NCBI RefSeq assembly: GCF_002797595.1
Contig: NZ_PGFE01000001.1
Span: forward strand, 372,001-436,000
DNA: 64,000 nucleotides
Reading direction: 5' to 3'
From: Sediminihabitans luteus
GTDB taxonomy: Bacteria > Actinomycetota > Actinomycetes > Actinomycetales > Cellulomonadaceae
Part shown: positions 22,175 to 31,783 of the stretch, piece after piece
How the letters are laid out: each line of letters opens with the position of its first letter
Numbering within the stretch: position 1 is the first letter of the stretch
Program-made: the position numbers and the translations under genes
The notes under the pieces: generated by a model
The model's input: the letters and a program-made list of their open reading frames with translations, nothing else
Database searches by the model: none
Told to the model about the DNA's origin: nothing

Positions 22175-22312
22175 GCGGGCCTCCCCGTGCGATGCGCCCA
22201 GGACCGGCCGGCCCTGTCGCACCAGCATCACGGACGCGCCGTCGCGACGGACCACGCGTTCCTCGTAGTCCGTCGCGGCGGGCGGGCCCGCGGACCGCGC
22301 GGCGCGGACTCG

Positions 22313-25057
22313 TCAGCGAGTGACGCCGAGCGCCGGGGCGAGCTGACGGCGCGAGCTCACCCCGAGCTTTCGGAACACCTTGCGGAGGTGGTAGTCGACC
22401 GTGTTCGGGCTGATGTAGAGCGAGGCGCCGATCTCCGCGTTGGTAGCTCCCGCCGCGGCGAGCCGCGCGACCTGGATCTCCTGCGGGGTCAGTGCGCTCG
22501 CGCGCGAAGGCCCCACCTCGTCGTACTCCCCGGTCGCGGTCATCTCCCGGCGTGCGCGCGCCGCGAACTCGGCGGCGCCGGCGCGGTCGAGCGCCTCGAT
22601 CGCGATCGCGAGCTGGCTCCGGGCGTCGCCGCGTCGCCGCACCCTGCGAAGCCACTCCCCGTACAGGAGCCGGCCCCGCGCCTGGTCGCCCTCGTGCCCC
22701 GGGCACCCGAGATGCTCGATCGACGCCAGATGGTGCGCCTCGGCGTCCGCTCCGCGCGCGAGAAGTGCACTCGCGCGCTCGGACATGCCGAGCGCCCACG
22801 GCGACCCTGTCGAGGCCGCGTACCGGTGCACGAGCTCGGCCGCCTGGTGCGCCGCCGCGGTCCGGCCCGCACGCGCAGCGGCCTCGACCAGCTCGGGGAC
22901 GTGATGGAAGCTCGCCTGCAGGAACGGGTCACCCACGAGGTGGGCGAGCCTCCCGTACGCGCGCTCGTACTCCCCGCGAGCGATGTCCACGATCGCGAGC
23001 GCCCCCTCCGCCATGCGCACCGGGCCACCGAACCCGATCGCCCCCATCGCGGCGGAGAGCCGTTCGACGTCCGCCGTCGGAGCCCCCACCCATGCGAGCT
23101 GCGCGGCGTTGACCACTTGCTCGTCGACGTACCCGACCGCTCTGCGGAGCTCGGCCGCCTGGGCCAGGTACTCGCCCGAGAGCCTCGGGTTCACGCGGGA
23201 GAGCTCGATCGAGCTGAGGGTCCAGAGCGCGGCGTCGACGTCGCGGACCGCTCCCCGGGCACGCGCGAGCCGCACCGCGCGGTTCAGGAACCGCGCTCCG
23301 GTCTCGAGGTCCCACAGCGCGACCGGCGCGTAGAACGACACGTAGCTGACCGTGAGGAACTCGTCGTCGGGGAGCCCGTCGAGCATCGCCACCGCGGTAC
23401 GCAGGAGCGGGACCGCCCGGGCGTACGGCTCGAGGACGAACGCGGCGAGGGCACGCAGCACCACGGCGGTCGGCGTGTGGGCCACCTCCGCCGCGTCCCG
23501 CATCCGGACGCCGAGGTCGGCGAGGCACGGCTGCGCCGCTCGGCCCTCGGTCGTCGGGGCGAAGGAGAACGCCAGGAGCGTCGCCCGCTGCTCGAGCTCG
23601 GCGTCGACGCCGTGCGCCTCAGCCGCCGCTGCGAGGAGCATCTCCGCGCCGTGGACGAGCTCCGCCGGATCCGACAGGAAGAGCCCGCACAGCGCACGCA
23701 CGAGCAGGCGGCGCGCTCGGAGTGACGCGTCGAGGACCGCCTCGTCGACCTCGGCGAGAAGCTGTCGCGACAGGAGCGCGGCCCCCGCACCGATCGCCGC
23801 CTCGGCCGCCTCGATCTGCCGCTCCGCGCGCCGCGACGGCACGGGCTCGAGCTCGACGGCACGCGCGAGGAGATGGGCACTGGTCCGGAGCCCGCCCCGC
23901 GACGCCGCCGCGCGGGCAGCCTCGACGAGGCCTTCCGCGACACGCGCATCCCTGCCGGGACATGCCGCGGCCGCGTGCCACGCCGCGACCTCGGGGCGTC
24001 CACGTGCGACCGCCTGGTCCCGGAGCAACGCGTGAGCACGCCTCCTGTGCGCGTCCGGGGAGCCGTTGTAGACCGCCGACCGCACGAGCGGGTGACGGAA
24101 CGTGACAGCCTCACGGACCTGGACGACGAGATCCTCCTCGACGCCGTCCGAGGCCGACTCCGGGAGGCCGGCGGCGCTCGCGGCGGCGCGCACCACCTCG
24201 GCGTCGCCCGTGGACTCGGCCGCGGCGATGAGGAGCCAGGTCCGCGCGTCGGGAGGAAGCTCGCGCAGACGCCGCAAGTAGTGGTCCTCGAGGTGGCGTC
24301 CGATCGGCATGGGTGCCCCTGCGACCGACGCCGCCGTGAGCTGGCGCGCCGTCAGCTCGCTCCCGAGGTCCCGGAGCGCGAGGGGATTTCCCTGCGTGTA
24401 GTCGAGGACGTCCGCGACCACGCCGCTGTCGATCGGCGAGCCCACCGTCCTGCGCAGGAGCTCGGAGGCGGACTCGGCGTCGAGGCCCTCGAGCGCGAGC
24501 GTCGGCACCCCCGCGAGCGCCCGGTCGACGCGTGCGTCCGGGCGTGCGGCGACGAGCAGGACGACGGACTCCGCCGAGAACCGGCGCGCGACGAATCCGA
24601 GCACCTCGAGCGACTCGACGTCGAGGTGGTGGGCGTCGTCGACGACGCAGACGAGCGGTTCGTCGTCCCCTGCCAGCGCGAGCAACGTCAGCATGGACAG
24701 TCCGACGAGCGCGAGAGCCGGGGCGTGCCCGCGGACCGAGCCCGCCGCGACGGTGAGCGCCTCCCGCTGCTCGGCGGGCAGGGACGCGAGGTACGCCTCG
24801 AGCGGCCGGCCGAGTCGGAGCAGCGCCCCGTAGGCGATCGCCGACTCCACCTCGTAGCCCGCGACGCGCAGGACCCGCACGCCGACGGCTTCCGAGACCG
24901 CGGCCTCGAGCAGGGTCGTCTTGCCCATCCCCGGGTCGCCCCGCACGAGCAGGGAGCCGCTCGAACCGTTCCGCGCGTCGGCGACGAGCGTGCGGACGGC
25001 TCGCAGCTCGTCGGCACGCCCCAGCACGGGTGGCGGGGTGTCGCTGATGAGCGTCAC
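22313..25057 (-). CDS. LuxR-family regulator with large ATPase domain (LAL/MalT-like)
   Basis: A 914-residue transcriptional activator of the large ATP-binding LuxR class. The N-terminus has a STAND/AAA ATPase: VLGRADELRAV, Walker A GDPGMGKTT (about residues 40-48) and Walker B LVCVVDDAHHLD. A long helical TPR-like middle follows (about 350-840), and the C-terminal 65 residues form a LuxR helix-turn-helix, LTPQEIQVARLAAAGATNAE to YISPNTVDYHLRKVF. The frame is open to 25099 (GTG), but GTG 25057 has GAGG upstream and lies closer to the usual domain start; the choice is uncertain. It heads a same-strand run of three hydrolase genes and is their likely activator. Confidence 0.88.
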   Translation of the reverse strand: MTLISDTPPPVLGRADELRAVRTLVADARNGSSGSLLVRGDPGMGKTTLLEAAVSEAVGVRVLRVAGYEVESAIAYGALLRLGRPLEAYLASLPAEQREALTVAAGSVRGHAPALALVGLSMLTLLALAGDDEPLVCVVDDAHHLDVESLEVLGFVARRFSAESVVLLVAARPDARVDRALAGVPTLALEGLDAESASELLRRTVGSPIDSGVVADVLDYTQGNPLALRDLGSELTARQLTAASVAGAPMPIGRHLEDHYLRRLRELPPDARTWLLIAAAESTGDAEVVRAAASAAGLPESASDGVEEDLVVQVREAVTFRHPLVRSAVYNGSPDAHRRRAHALLRDQAVARGRPEVAAWHAAAACPGRDARVAEGLVEAARAAASRGGLRTSAHLLARAVELEPVPSRRAERQIEAAEAAIGAGAALLSRQLLAEVDEAVLDASLRARRLLVRALCGLFLSDPAELVHGAEMLLAAAAEAHGVDAELEQRATLLAFSFAPTTEGRAAQPCLADLGVRMRDAAEVAHTPTAVVLRALAAFVLEPYARAVPLLRTAVAMLDGLPDDEFLTVSYVSFYAPVALWDLETGARFLNRAVRLARARGAVRDVDAALWTLSSIELSRVNPRLSGEYLAQAAELRRAVGYVDEQVVNAAQLAWVGAPTADVERLSAAMGAIGFGGPVRMAEGALAIVDIARGEYERAYGRLAHLVGDPFLQASFHHVPELVEAAARAGRTAAAHQAAELVHRYAASTGSPWALGMSERASALLARGADAEAHHLASIEHLGCPGHEGDQARGRLLYGEWLRRVRRRGDARSQLAIAIEALDRAGAAEFAARARREMTATGEYDEVGPSRASALTPQEIQVARLAAAGATNAEIGASLYISPNTVDYHLRKVFRKLGVSSRRQLAPALGVTR

Positions 25058-25123
25058 GCTAGCGAAGCCTCGATCGGTGCGCGACCGGTCCAGCGACACC
25101 TCCGTGCCGGAGCGGGGCGGCGC

Positions 25124-26434
25124 TCAGGAGGTCGATGCGTGGGACGAGTCCTCGTCGACCGCGTGCCAGCGGCGGTCGGCGCGCTCGCCCCGGGTGCGCC
25201 ACGCGGCCCGCGCTCCGAGCGTCCCGACCACGAGCGCGGCGCCGAGCGCGACCTCGCCCGCGACGACGCCACCGACGAGCAGCGGGGCGGCGCCGACCTG
25301 CGCCATCGTGCCGGGCCCGACCGCGCCCGAGCCGAGGAGCAGCAGCACGGCGAGCACGAGACCGCTCCCGAGCGCGGCCGTGCCGACCCCGGTCGCGAGG
25401 TCGCGCCACGGAGGGACCTCGCCCGCGACGTCCGACGCGCGGCGCCAGACCAGGACGCCGGCCAGTGCGCCGCAGAGGACGACGGCGAGCGGGGCCGCGG
25501 CCCATGGCCCGCCCACCCAGCCGTCGCCCGGCAGCGCGCCGAGCAGCGGGAGCGCGGGCACCGGTCCGAGCACCTGCTCGGTCGGCGCGAACGTCGTGCC
25601 GGAACCGACCGCGAACCCCGGCCCCGCAAGCCACGCGACGCCCCACACCACGAGGTTCGGCACGAGCGCGAGCTGCGAGATCGCGAGCACGATCCCGCCG
25701 ACGACACCGGGCGAGAGCGCGTCCGCGACGTCCGCGGACGTCGCACGCCCCGCGACCGCCCAGCACACGACCAGGACCCCGGCGAGGGCGACGAGCGAGG
25801 ACGTCGCGAGCGCCGCCCCGCGCAGGCCGACGCCGACACCGTGGTCGGTCGCGCGCACGAGCCACCACGGGGCGACGTCCGCGAGCCGCGGGGACGTGGG
25901 CCGGGCAAGGATCCCGAGCGCGAACCCGAGGCCCCCGACCGCTCCCCCGCCGACCAGCGCGACGAGGACCCACCAGCCCGGGGCCTCGCGCGCCAGCATC
26001 GCCAGGAGGAAGGCCGCGACCGCGTAGACGCCCGTCGCCGCGCCCCACGACCCGAGGGTCGCGTGCGCGGTGCGCTTGGCCGCGACGTAGCAGCAGAACA
26101 GCGCGAGGAGGGTGATACCGAGGGGTGCGAGCGTCACGACGACCGGCCCGGCGGCCCACGGGACGCCATGGCCGAGCAGCCAGATGCCGAGCGCGACGTG
26201 CACGGCACCGCCCCAGCTGTCCTCGCCCGAGTCCGCGACCGCGAGGCCGGCGACGATCGCGGGGAGCACGACGATCGCGAGCGAGAGCCCGAGCGCCTGG
26301 AGCGCGGCGAACGCGCCCGCGGCGGCCGACCGCAGCTCGGCGAGGCGACCCTCGGGGCGGGCCAGGGGCTCGCCCGGGACGGTGCGCGGCGGCGTCCGCC
26401 GTGCGGTCGTGGTGGGTCGGGTGGGTGCGCTCAC
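25124..26434 (-). CDS. Polytopic membrane protein, DUF6350 type
   Basis: A 436-residue integral membrane protein with about ten hydrophobic segments, for example LQALGLSLAIVVLPAIVAGL, AAPLAVVLCGALAGVLVW and LVLAVLLLLGSGAVG, and short polar termini. In actinobacteria the DUF6350 family (sometimes labelled cell division protein PerM) normally lies next to purN and sucD, and this window has both within 8 kb but separated by other gene blocks. Function is unknown. The GTG at 26434 lies 6 nt after GACGAT with no ribosome site. Confidence 0.72.
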   Translation of the reverse strand: MSAPTRPTTTARRTPPRTVPGEPLARPEGRLAELRSAAAGAFAALQALGLSLAIVVLPAIVAGLAVADSGEDSWGGAVHVALGIWLLGHGVPWAAGPVVVTLAPLGITLLALFCCYVAAKRTAHATLGSWGAATGVYAVAAFLLAMLAREAPGWWVLVALVGGGAVGGLGFALGILARPTSPRLADVAPWWLVRATDHGVGVGLRGAALATSSLVALAGVLVVCWAVAGRATSADVADALSPGVVGGIVLAISQLALVPNLVVWGVAWLAGPGFAVGSGTTFAPTEQVLGPVPALPLLGALPGDGWVGGPWAAAPLAVVLCGALAGVLVWRRASDVAGEVPPWRDLATGVGTAALGSGLVLAVLLLLGSGAVGPGTMAQVGAAPLLVGGVVAGEVALGAALVVGTLGARAAWRTRGERADRRWHAVDEDSSHASTS

Positions 26435-26513
26435 CCGCCCATCGTCGCCGACGGGGACGCGCGGGCGGGAGACCCGGCCCGGCGCGCCCCCGACACGCTA
26501 TGCAGCCGACACG

Positions 26514-28334
26514 CTACGACGCCGCGTCGCGCAGCGACCGGCGCAGCGGCTCGAGCTTCGCGAGGCTGTCCTCGAGCCCGCCGGGCCGCGAGCGCCGCGC
26601 CCACAGCGTGCGCTGCGCCGCGACGAGCGCGTCGAGCGTCGCGAGCCGCTCGGCCGCGACGCCCTGCGCCCGGGTCGTGTCGTCGAGCAGGAGCTGCGCG
26701 CCGAGCCGGGCGAACCGGGCGCCGTGCGCGACCTCCTCGACGCACAGCGCGGCCTCGTCGCTGCGCGGCTCGACGCGGGCGAGGCTCGCGAGCTCGGCGT
26801 CGATCACGTCGATCACGGCCTGCACGCGCGCCGGGTCGAGCGCGTCCATCCCCATGGTGGGTCGGTCCGGGAACACGCGGTTCCACAGCGGCGACGCGTT
26901 GAGCGTCGGGACGCCGAGCTCGGCCCAGAGCCGGCCGAGACGGTCGACCGCGGCCCCGACGCGCCCGCTCGGGTCGTCGAGGACGACGCGCGAGGCGACG
27001 TCCGCGACGTCGAGGGGTTCGTTGGCGTCGACGCACCACGCGTACGCGCCACCGAGCACCATGGGCACGAACCCGAACACGGGCGGCTCGATCATGCCGT
27101 GGTCGCCCCACTGGGTGTTCAGGTACCCGCCCGAGCCGTGCCGACGTGCGGTGCGGGCGGCGTCGACCATGTTCTCGACCGCGTTGTCGATGCGCCCGAC
27201 GAACGACAGCCAGGTGCTCGTTCCGGGCGCGACCCAGAACCCGATGCCGTGCTCGATGAGGGCGCCGGCACGGTCGGCGAACCCCTTGAGCATCGTCTCG
27301 GGCACCATGTCGAACGCCTCGAGGATCGCCTTGAGCTCGGCGGGCAGGGCGCGCGCCCGGTCGAACGTCGCGGGCGAGTCGTAGAGCCACACGATCGGCA
27401 CGGAGCCCTCGGGCATCGTGGCCGCGTACTCGGGGTGACGGCCCAGGATGTCGGCCCAGTACTGGACCGTGAAGCCCTGCGCGACGAGCGGGTCGACGAG
27501 CCGGTGCAGGTGCTCGGCGTAGACCGCGCCGCGCCCCTCGGCCTCGACCCGCGCCGCGCTGCGCCCCATGCCGAGCTCGAACGTCTCGTCGGCGCCGATG
27601 TTGACGGTCCGGCTGCGCACCGTGCCGGTGATCTCCGCGATCAGCGCGTGCGCGAAGTCCGCGTTGTCGGGCGTGGGCTCGAGCACCGCGGACGGCATGG
27701 GGATGCCGGCCATGGTGAACCCGCCGGGCGCCTCGGCCCGGTCCTGGTACGCCGGGTGCACGAGCCAACGCTCCATGTGGCCGAACACGTTCTGGTTCGC
27801 GACCAGCTCGATGCCGTTCTCGTCGCACAGGTCGTCGAGCCAGCGCATGTCGTCGGCCGTGACCGGCGACGCGTCGCGCCACACGTCCTCGTGGTCGGCG
27901 TACGCGAACGTGTGCTCGGTGTAGAGCTGGAGCTGGTTGATCCGTGCCGCCGCGCACAGCTCGACGACCCGCGCGAGCGTCGCCCGGGTGGGCACCCGGT
28001 CGCGGCTCACGTCGAGCATGAAGCCGCGCACCAGGACGTCGGGCGAGTCCTCGACGAGCACGGGGTCCAGGAGCACTGGGGTGTCCTGCACGGCGCCGGC
28101 CTGCACGGACTCTGCCTTCGCGGCGTCGACGAGCTGGGCGTGCGTCTGCCGGCCGTACCGCAGCCCGGCGTCGTCCGCGTGCCGGAGCTCGACCGCGCCG
28201 TCCGCGACCCGCAGCACGTACCCCTGCGCGGGGACCTGCGGGTCGAGGACGACGACGGGGGCGATGTCCGCCGGGACGCCGGGGCCGTCGAGCGGCGTCA
28301 GCGCGCGAGGCGCGGGGAACAGCGCGGGCGTCAT
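26514..28334 (-). CDS. GH20 beta-N-acetylhexosaminidase, cytoplasmic
   Basis: Cleaves terminal N-acetylglucosamine or N-acetylgalactosamine from oligosaccharides by substrate-assisted catalysis. The 606-residue protein has no signal peptide. An N-terminal GH20b-like domain (about 1-100) precedes the TIM barrel starting VRGFMLDVSRDRVP. The catalytic Asp-Glu pair is Asp249-Glu250 in NIGADETFELG. Barrel motifs NQLQLYTEHTF and YWADILG are also visible. Its ATG overlaps the permease stop (ATGA), so it is translationally coupled to the ABC importer, and it probably digests imported chitobiose or similar sugars inside the cell. A DasR-type operator upstream of the operon supports that. Confidence 0.9.
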   Translation of the reverse strand: MTPALFPAPRALTPLDGPGVPADIAPVVVLDPQVPAQGYVLRVADGAVELRHADDAGLRYGRQTHAQLVDAAKAESVQAGAVQDTPVLLDPVLVEDSPDVLVRGFMLDVSRDRVPTRATLARVVELCAAARINQLQLYTEHTFAYADHEDVWRDASPVTADDMRWLDDLCDENGIELVANQNVFGHMERWLVHPAYQDRAEAPGGFTMAGIPMPSAVLEPTPDNADFAHALIAEITGTVRSRTVNIGADETFELGMGRSAARVEAEGRGAVYAEHLHRLVDPLVAQGFTVQYWADILGRHPEYAATMPEGSVPIVWLYDSPATFDRARALPAELKAILEAFDMVPETMLKGFADRAGALIEHGIGFWVAPGTSTWLSFVGRIDNAVENMVDAARTARRHGSGGYLNTQWGDHGMIEPPVFGFVPMVLGGAYAWCVDANEPLDVADVASRVVLDDPSGRVGAAVDRLGRLWAELGVPTLNASPLWNRVFPDRPTMGMDALDPARVQAVIDVIDAELASLARVEPRSDEAALCVEEVAHGARFARLGAQLLLDDTTRAQGVAAERLATLDALVAAQRTLWARRSRPGGLEDSLAKLEPLRRSLRDAAS

Positions 28335-29221
28335 CCCTTGACCGCCCCGGCCGTGAGCCCCGCCGCCATGCGCGTCTGCACGGTCATGAACAGGATGATG
28401 ACGGGCAGCGCGATGAGCACCGAACCGGCCATGATGCCTCCCCAGTTGGTCGCCTGGTTGGCCCCGGAGAAGGTCTGGAGCCACAGCGGGAGCGTCTCGT
28501 TCCCGCCACCCATGACGACGAGCGCGAGGGTGTACTCGTTCCAGGCGGTGATGATCGCGAAGATCGCGGCGGTCACCAGGCCCGGGCCGAGCAGCGGCAG
28601 CGTGACCCGGAAGAACGCGCCGAACCGCGTGCAGCCGTCGATCATCGCGGCCTGCTCGAGCTCGACCGGGACGCCGTCGATGAACCCCTTGAGGATCCAG
28701 ACGTTGAACGGGACGATGATCCCGACGTACAGCAGCGTGAGGCCGAACACCGAGTTCAGCAGGCCCCAGCCGTCGAGCATCTTGTACTGCGAGATGAACA
28801 GCGCCTCGGCCGGGATCATCTGGATCACGAGCACCGTCGCGATGAGCGCGCCGCGCCCCGCGAACCGGAACCGGCTGATCGCGACGGCGGTGAGGAACGC
28901 GAGGAACACCGCGACGACGACCGCGATCGCGGTCACGCGTGCGCTCACGGACAGCGCCGACCAGAACCGGTCGTCCGAGAGCACGCCCTGGACGTGCTCG
29001 AACGTGGGGTGCAGGTTGACGAACACGGGCGTCGAGGAGCGGAACTCGGAGTTCGGCAGCAGCGCCGAGCTGATCATCCAGTAGATCGGGAAGAACCAGA
29101 TCAGCCCGACGACGACCGCGAACGTGTTGGCGGCGATGCGGACCTTGCGCCCGCGGTGCGGGTTGCGCTGCGGGACGACGGCCTCGTCCTTCGCGCTCGG
29201 GGGCGCGGTCGTGGTGCTCAT
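28331..29221 (-). CDS. Carbohydrate ABC permease, MalG type
   Basis: A 296-residue inner-membrane permease of the CUT1 family with six predicted helices. The EAA loop that docks the ATPase reads VELEQAAMIDGCTRFGAFFR, slightly altered (EQAA for EEAA). The C-terminus matches MalG/DasC-like proteins (ITAWNEYTLALVV). Both ends overlap neighbours by four bases (ATGA with the MalF-like gene before it and with GH20 after it), showing tight coupling. No ATPase gene is in the operon; CUT1 systems of this kind in actinobacteria share the multi-use ATPase MsiK. Confidence 0.9.
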   Translation of the reverse strand: MSTTTAPPSAKDEAVVPQRNPHRGRKVRIAANTFAVVVGLIWFFPIYWMISSALLPNSEFRSSTPVFVNLHPTFEHVQGVLSDDRFWSALSVSARVTAIAVVVAVFLAFLTAVAISRFRFAGRGALIATVLVIQMIPAEALFISQYKMLDGWGLLNSVFGLTLLYVGIIVPFNVWILKGFIDGVPVELEQAAMIDGCTRFGAFFRVTLPLLGPGLVTAAIFAIITAWNEYTLALVVMGGGNETLPLWLQTFSGANQATNWGGIMAGSVLIALPVIILFMTVQTRMAAGLTAGAVKG

Positions 29222-30198
29222 GCCGTCTCCTCCTTGTCGTTCTTGAAGAGCTGGTAGACGTACGGCAGGGTCACGAACACGGTCAGGAACAGCACGATCG
29301 TGGCGGTCGCCGAGGCCATGCCGAAGTCCCCCTGGCCGATGCCGAGCCGGAAGATGTACGTGCCGAGGACGTCGGTGTCCTCGAGCGAGGCGCCCGAGTC
29401 CTGCAGGATCTTGATCTGCGTGAACACCCGCAGGTCCCAGATGATCTGCAGCAGGCCGATGAGGTAGAGCACGGGCGCGATGACCGGGACGGTCACGAAC
29501 CGGAACCTCTCCCAGCCGTTGGCGCCGTCGAGCTCGGCCGCCTCGTTGATCTCGTCGGGCACCTGGGCGAGGCCCGAGTAGGCCATGAACGACACGAGGG
29601 GCACGGACATCCAGGTCACGATGATCGACGCGATGACGAGCATCCCGGTGGCCTGGCCGAGCCAGTTGTAGTCGTCCTGCCACCACGGCACGGCGCGCTC
29701 GAGCACCCAGTTGACAGCGCCGAAGCGCGTGTCGAAGAGCAGCTGCCAGACCGTGAGCGACGAGACGATCGGGATCGACCACACGAGCAGCAGGATGGTC
29801 TGGATGAGCGTGCGCGCCCACCCGGACATGCGGATCATCACGAACGCGAAGAACACGCCGATGATCATCGTGACCGCGGCGGTCACGAAGCAGAAGATGA
29901 GGGACCGCGCGAACACCTCGTAGGTGTACGGGTCGCTCAGCACCTCCTGGAAGTTCTGGAGGCCGACGAACTCGGCAGGCATGCCGAACGACTGCGCGAG
30001 GCCGTACTCCTGGAACGCGAGCACGAACTGCCGCACCAGGGGGTAGCCGAGCGCGAGGGCGACCATGACGACGGCGCCCAGGACGAGCAGGTAGGGCAGC
30101 GCGGAACGGCGCTTGACGTTGCGCACGACGGGCGCGGGCGCGTCGTCGGTCGGGGGTGTCGGTCGCTTGGCGCGGACGACGGGGGCGGGGCTGGCCAC
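29218..30198 (-). CDS. Carbohydrate ABC permease, MalF type
   Basis: A 326-residue partner permease with six predicted helices after a disordered N-terminal 30 residues. The EAA motif is EINEAAELDGANGWERFRFV. It forms the heterodimeric channel with the MalG-type protein encoded immediately downstream. AGGTGATCC precedes the ATG at 30198. A strong hairpin separates it from the binding-protein gene, which suggests lower expression than the receptor. Confidence 0.9.
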   Translation of the reverse strand: MASPAPVVRAKRPTPPTDDAPAPVVRNVKRRSALPYLLVLGAVVMVALALGYPLVRQFVLAFQEYGLAQSFGMPAEFVGLQNFQEVLSDPYTYEVFARSLIFCFVTAAVTMIIGVFFAFVMIRMSGWARTLIQTILLLVWSIPIVSSLTVWQLLFDTRFGAVNWVLERAVPWWQDDYNWLGQATGMLVIASIIVTWMSVPLVSFMAYSGLAQVPDEINEAAELDGANGWERFRFVTVPVIAPVLYLIGLLQIIWDLRVFTQIKILQDSGASLEDTDVLGTYIFRLGIGQGDFGMASATATIVLFLTVFVTLPYVYQLFKNDKEETA

Positions 30199-30222
30199 GG
30201 ATCACCTCCAGGGTCGGGCCGT

Positions 30223-30261
30223 GGTGCAGGGGGCGTCGCGGCGCGCGACGCCCCCTGCACC
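30223..30261 (-). terminator. 17-bp hairpin between binding protein and permease genes
   Basis: A perfect 17-bp stem (30223-30239 with 30245-30261) and 5-nt loop lie in the 70-nt gap between the two genes. It likely stabilises or partly terminates the upstream binding-protein mRNA. Confidence 0.75.
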
Positions 30262-30268
30262 GTGCGGG

Positions 30269-31549
30269 TCACTTCTTGTTGAGCAGCTCGACCATCTTGG
30301 CGTCGTACTCCTTGGCGGTCGCGGCCGGGTCGGCCCCGGTCGCGATGGCCTTCCAGAAGTCCTTGTCGAGGTTCGCGCCCTCGACCAGGGCCCAGTTCTG
30401 CGCGGCGGGCGTCAGCTGCGAGTTCGCGGCGACGTCGGCGAGCAGCTTGGCGTTGGGGGCGGTGCCCTGCGCGTCGGCGTAGGTCGTGTTCCCGGGGACC
30501 CAGCCGTTCTGCGCCATCATGACCTGGAAGTCCTCGGAGAACAGCAGCTCGAGGACGTCGTTGGCGAGTGCCTGGTTCTTGCTCTTGGCGGCGATGCCGA
30601 TGTTCGAGCCACCGGCGAACGTCTTGCCGAGCGTGCCGGCCTCGATGCCCGGCAGCGCGAAGACGCCGTAGTCGATGTCGGCCGAGATGTTCGGCTCGGC
30701 CCACGTCAGGCCGGAGAACATCGCGACGGAGCCCTCGTTGAAGTCGTTCCACGGCTCCTGCGCGGCGGCGACCGAGTCCTCGGCGCCCAGGACGCTGCCC
30801 GCGAACAGGTCAGAGACCTGCTCGAGCGCCTCCTGCGACTCGGGGCTCTCGAGGTTGCCGACCCACTCGTCGCCGTCCTGCACCGCATACTGGCCGCCGT
30901 GCGTGTAGAGCCAGCCCTCGAGCGTGTGCTGGTCGACGCCCGCGATGTAGGCGCCCTTGAACCCGTCGACCTTGTTCGGGTTCTTCTCGGTCAGGGTCTT
31001 GGCGACCTCGTTGAACTCGTCGAGCGAGGTCGGGACCTCGACGCCGGCCTTCGCGAACGTGTCCTTGTCGTAGTAGAAGATGCGCGAGCCGCCGTAGAAG
31101 GGCAGCGTGTACGCCTTGTCGCCGACCGAGCCGGCCGCGATGAACGACTGGATCAGGTCGTCGCCGCCGAGCGCGTCGACCTCGTCCGTGAGCTCGCTGA
31201 ACGCGCCGACCGCGGTGTACGTGGGCGACTGCGTGTTGCCGACCTCGACGATGTCGGGGGTCTGCGACTCCGACGTCATGGCGGTCTGGATCTTCTCGAC
31301 GATCCCGTCCCACTGCTGGATCTCGATCGTGAGGGTCGAGCCCTCGTGCTCCTTCTCGAACTCGGTCTTGAGCCACGCCTGGGCGTCGTCGGGGACCGAG
31401 CCGTCCATGAACCAGACCTTGAGGTCGGCCGGGGCGGCAGAGGCGCCGTCCTCGGGGGCGGCGCTGTCGTCGCCGCTGGAGCAGGCGGTGAGGGCGAACG
31501 ACGCTGCGGCGAGCAGCGCGATCGCGCGGGCGGAACGGTTGATCTTCAT
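30269..31549 (-). CDS. Carbohydrate ABC substrate-binding lipoprotein (DasA/NgcE-like role)
   Basis: A 426-residue CUT1 receptor. Its signal peptide ends in the lipobox FALTACSS, so it is lipid-anchored outside the membrane. The mature part has the MalE-type two-lobe fold: LKVWFMDGS, WDGIVEKIQTAM, TPDIVEVGNTQ, YYDKDTFAKAGVEVPTSLDE. The operon order receptor-MalF-MalG-GH20 and the DasR-type operator 80-95 nt upstream indicate N-acetylglucosamine or chito-oligosaccharide uptake. Sequence alone does not prove the ligand. AGGAAGG lies 8 nt upstream of the ATG. Confidence 0.88.
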   Translation of the reverse strand: MKINRSARAIALLAAASFALTACSSGDDSAAPEDGASAAPADLKVWFMDGSVPDDAQAWLKTEFEKEHEGSTLTIEIQQWDGIVEKIQTAMTSESQTPDIVEVGNTQSPTYTAVGAFSELTDEVDALGGDDLIQSFIAAGSVGDKAYTLPFYGGSRIFYYDKDTFAKAGVEVPTSLDEFNEVAKTLTEKNPNKVDGFKGAYIAGVDQHTLEGWLYTHGGQYAVQDGDEWVGNLESPESQEALEQVSDLFAGSVLGAEDSVAAAQEPWNDFNEGSVAMFSGLTWAEPNISADIDYGVFALPGIEAGTLGKTFAGGSNIGIAAKSKNQALANDVLELLFSEDFQVMMAQNGWVPGNTTYADAQGTAPNAKLLADVAANSQLTPAAQNWALVEGANLDKDFWKAIATGADPAATAKEYDAKMVELLNKK

Positions 31550-31628
31550 CGGGTCAGCCTTCCTTCGAGGGCCCGGAGGGTCCGGGTGCGACGCAGCGGC
31601 GCGTCGCGGGTCGAGCCTGGTGACCCCG

Positions 31629-31644
31629 AGGGGTCTAGACCAGT
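31629..31644. promoter_or_regulatory. DasR-type operator (dre-like)
   Basis: AGGGGTCTAGACCAGT matches the Streptomyces dre consensus ACTGGTCTAGACCAGT at 14 of 16 positions, including the whole core GGTCTAGACC (31632-31641). DasR is a GntR-family repressor released by glucosamine-6-phosphate. The site lies 80-95 nt upstream of the receptor gene of a GH20/ABC operon, where a dre is expected. Confidence 0.8.
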
Positions 31645-31783
31645 GGTCGTCGTCACACTATGCACTGTCAGGACCCCTTCCTAAAGTCAGTTCGATAACT
31701 GTTACCGGACTGTGATCCACGCGACACCTGACCGACACGGTTCGAAACGATTCGTACATCTGCGCAGGTCAGGCCCGGGAACG

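Noticed and set aside
31737-31755. Imperfect palindrome ACGGTTCGAAACGATTCGT as a LacI-type operator
   Set aside because: Only 12 of 19 positions are symmetric and it lies nearly 190 nt upstream of the receptor gene; the dre site explains regulation better.
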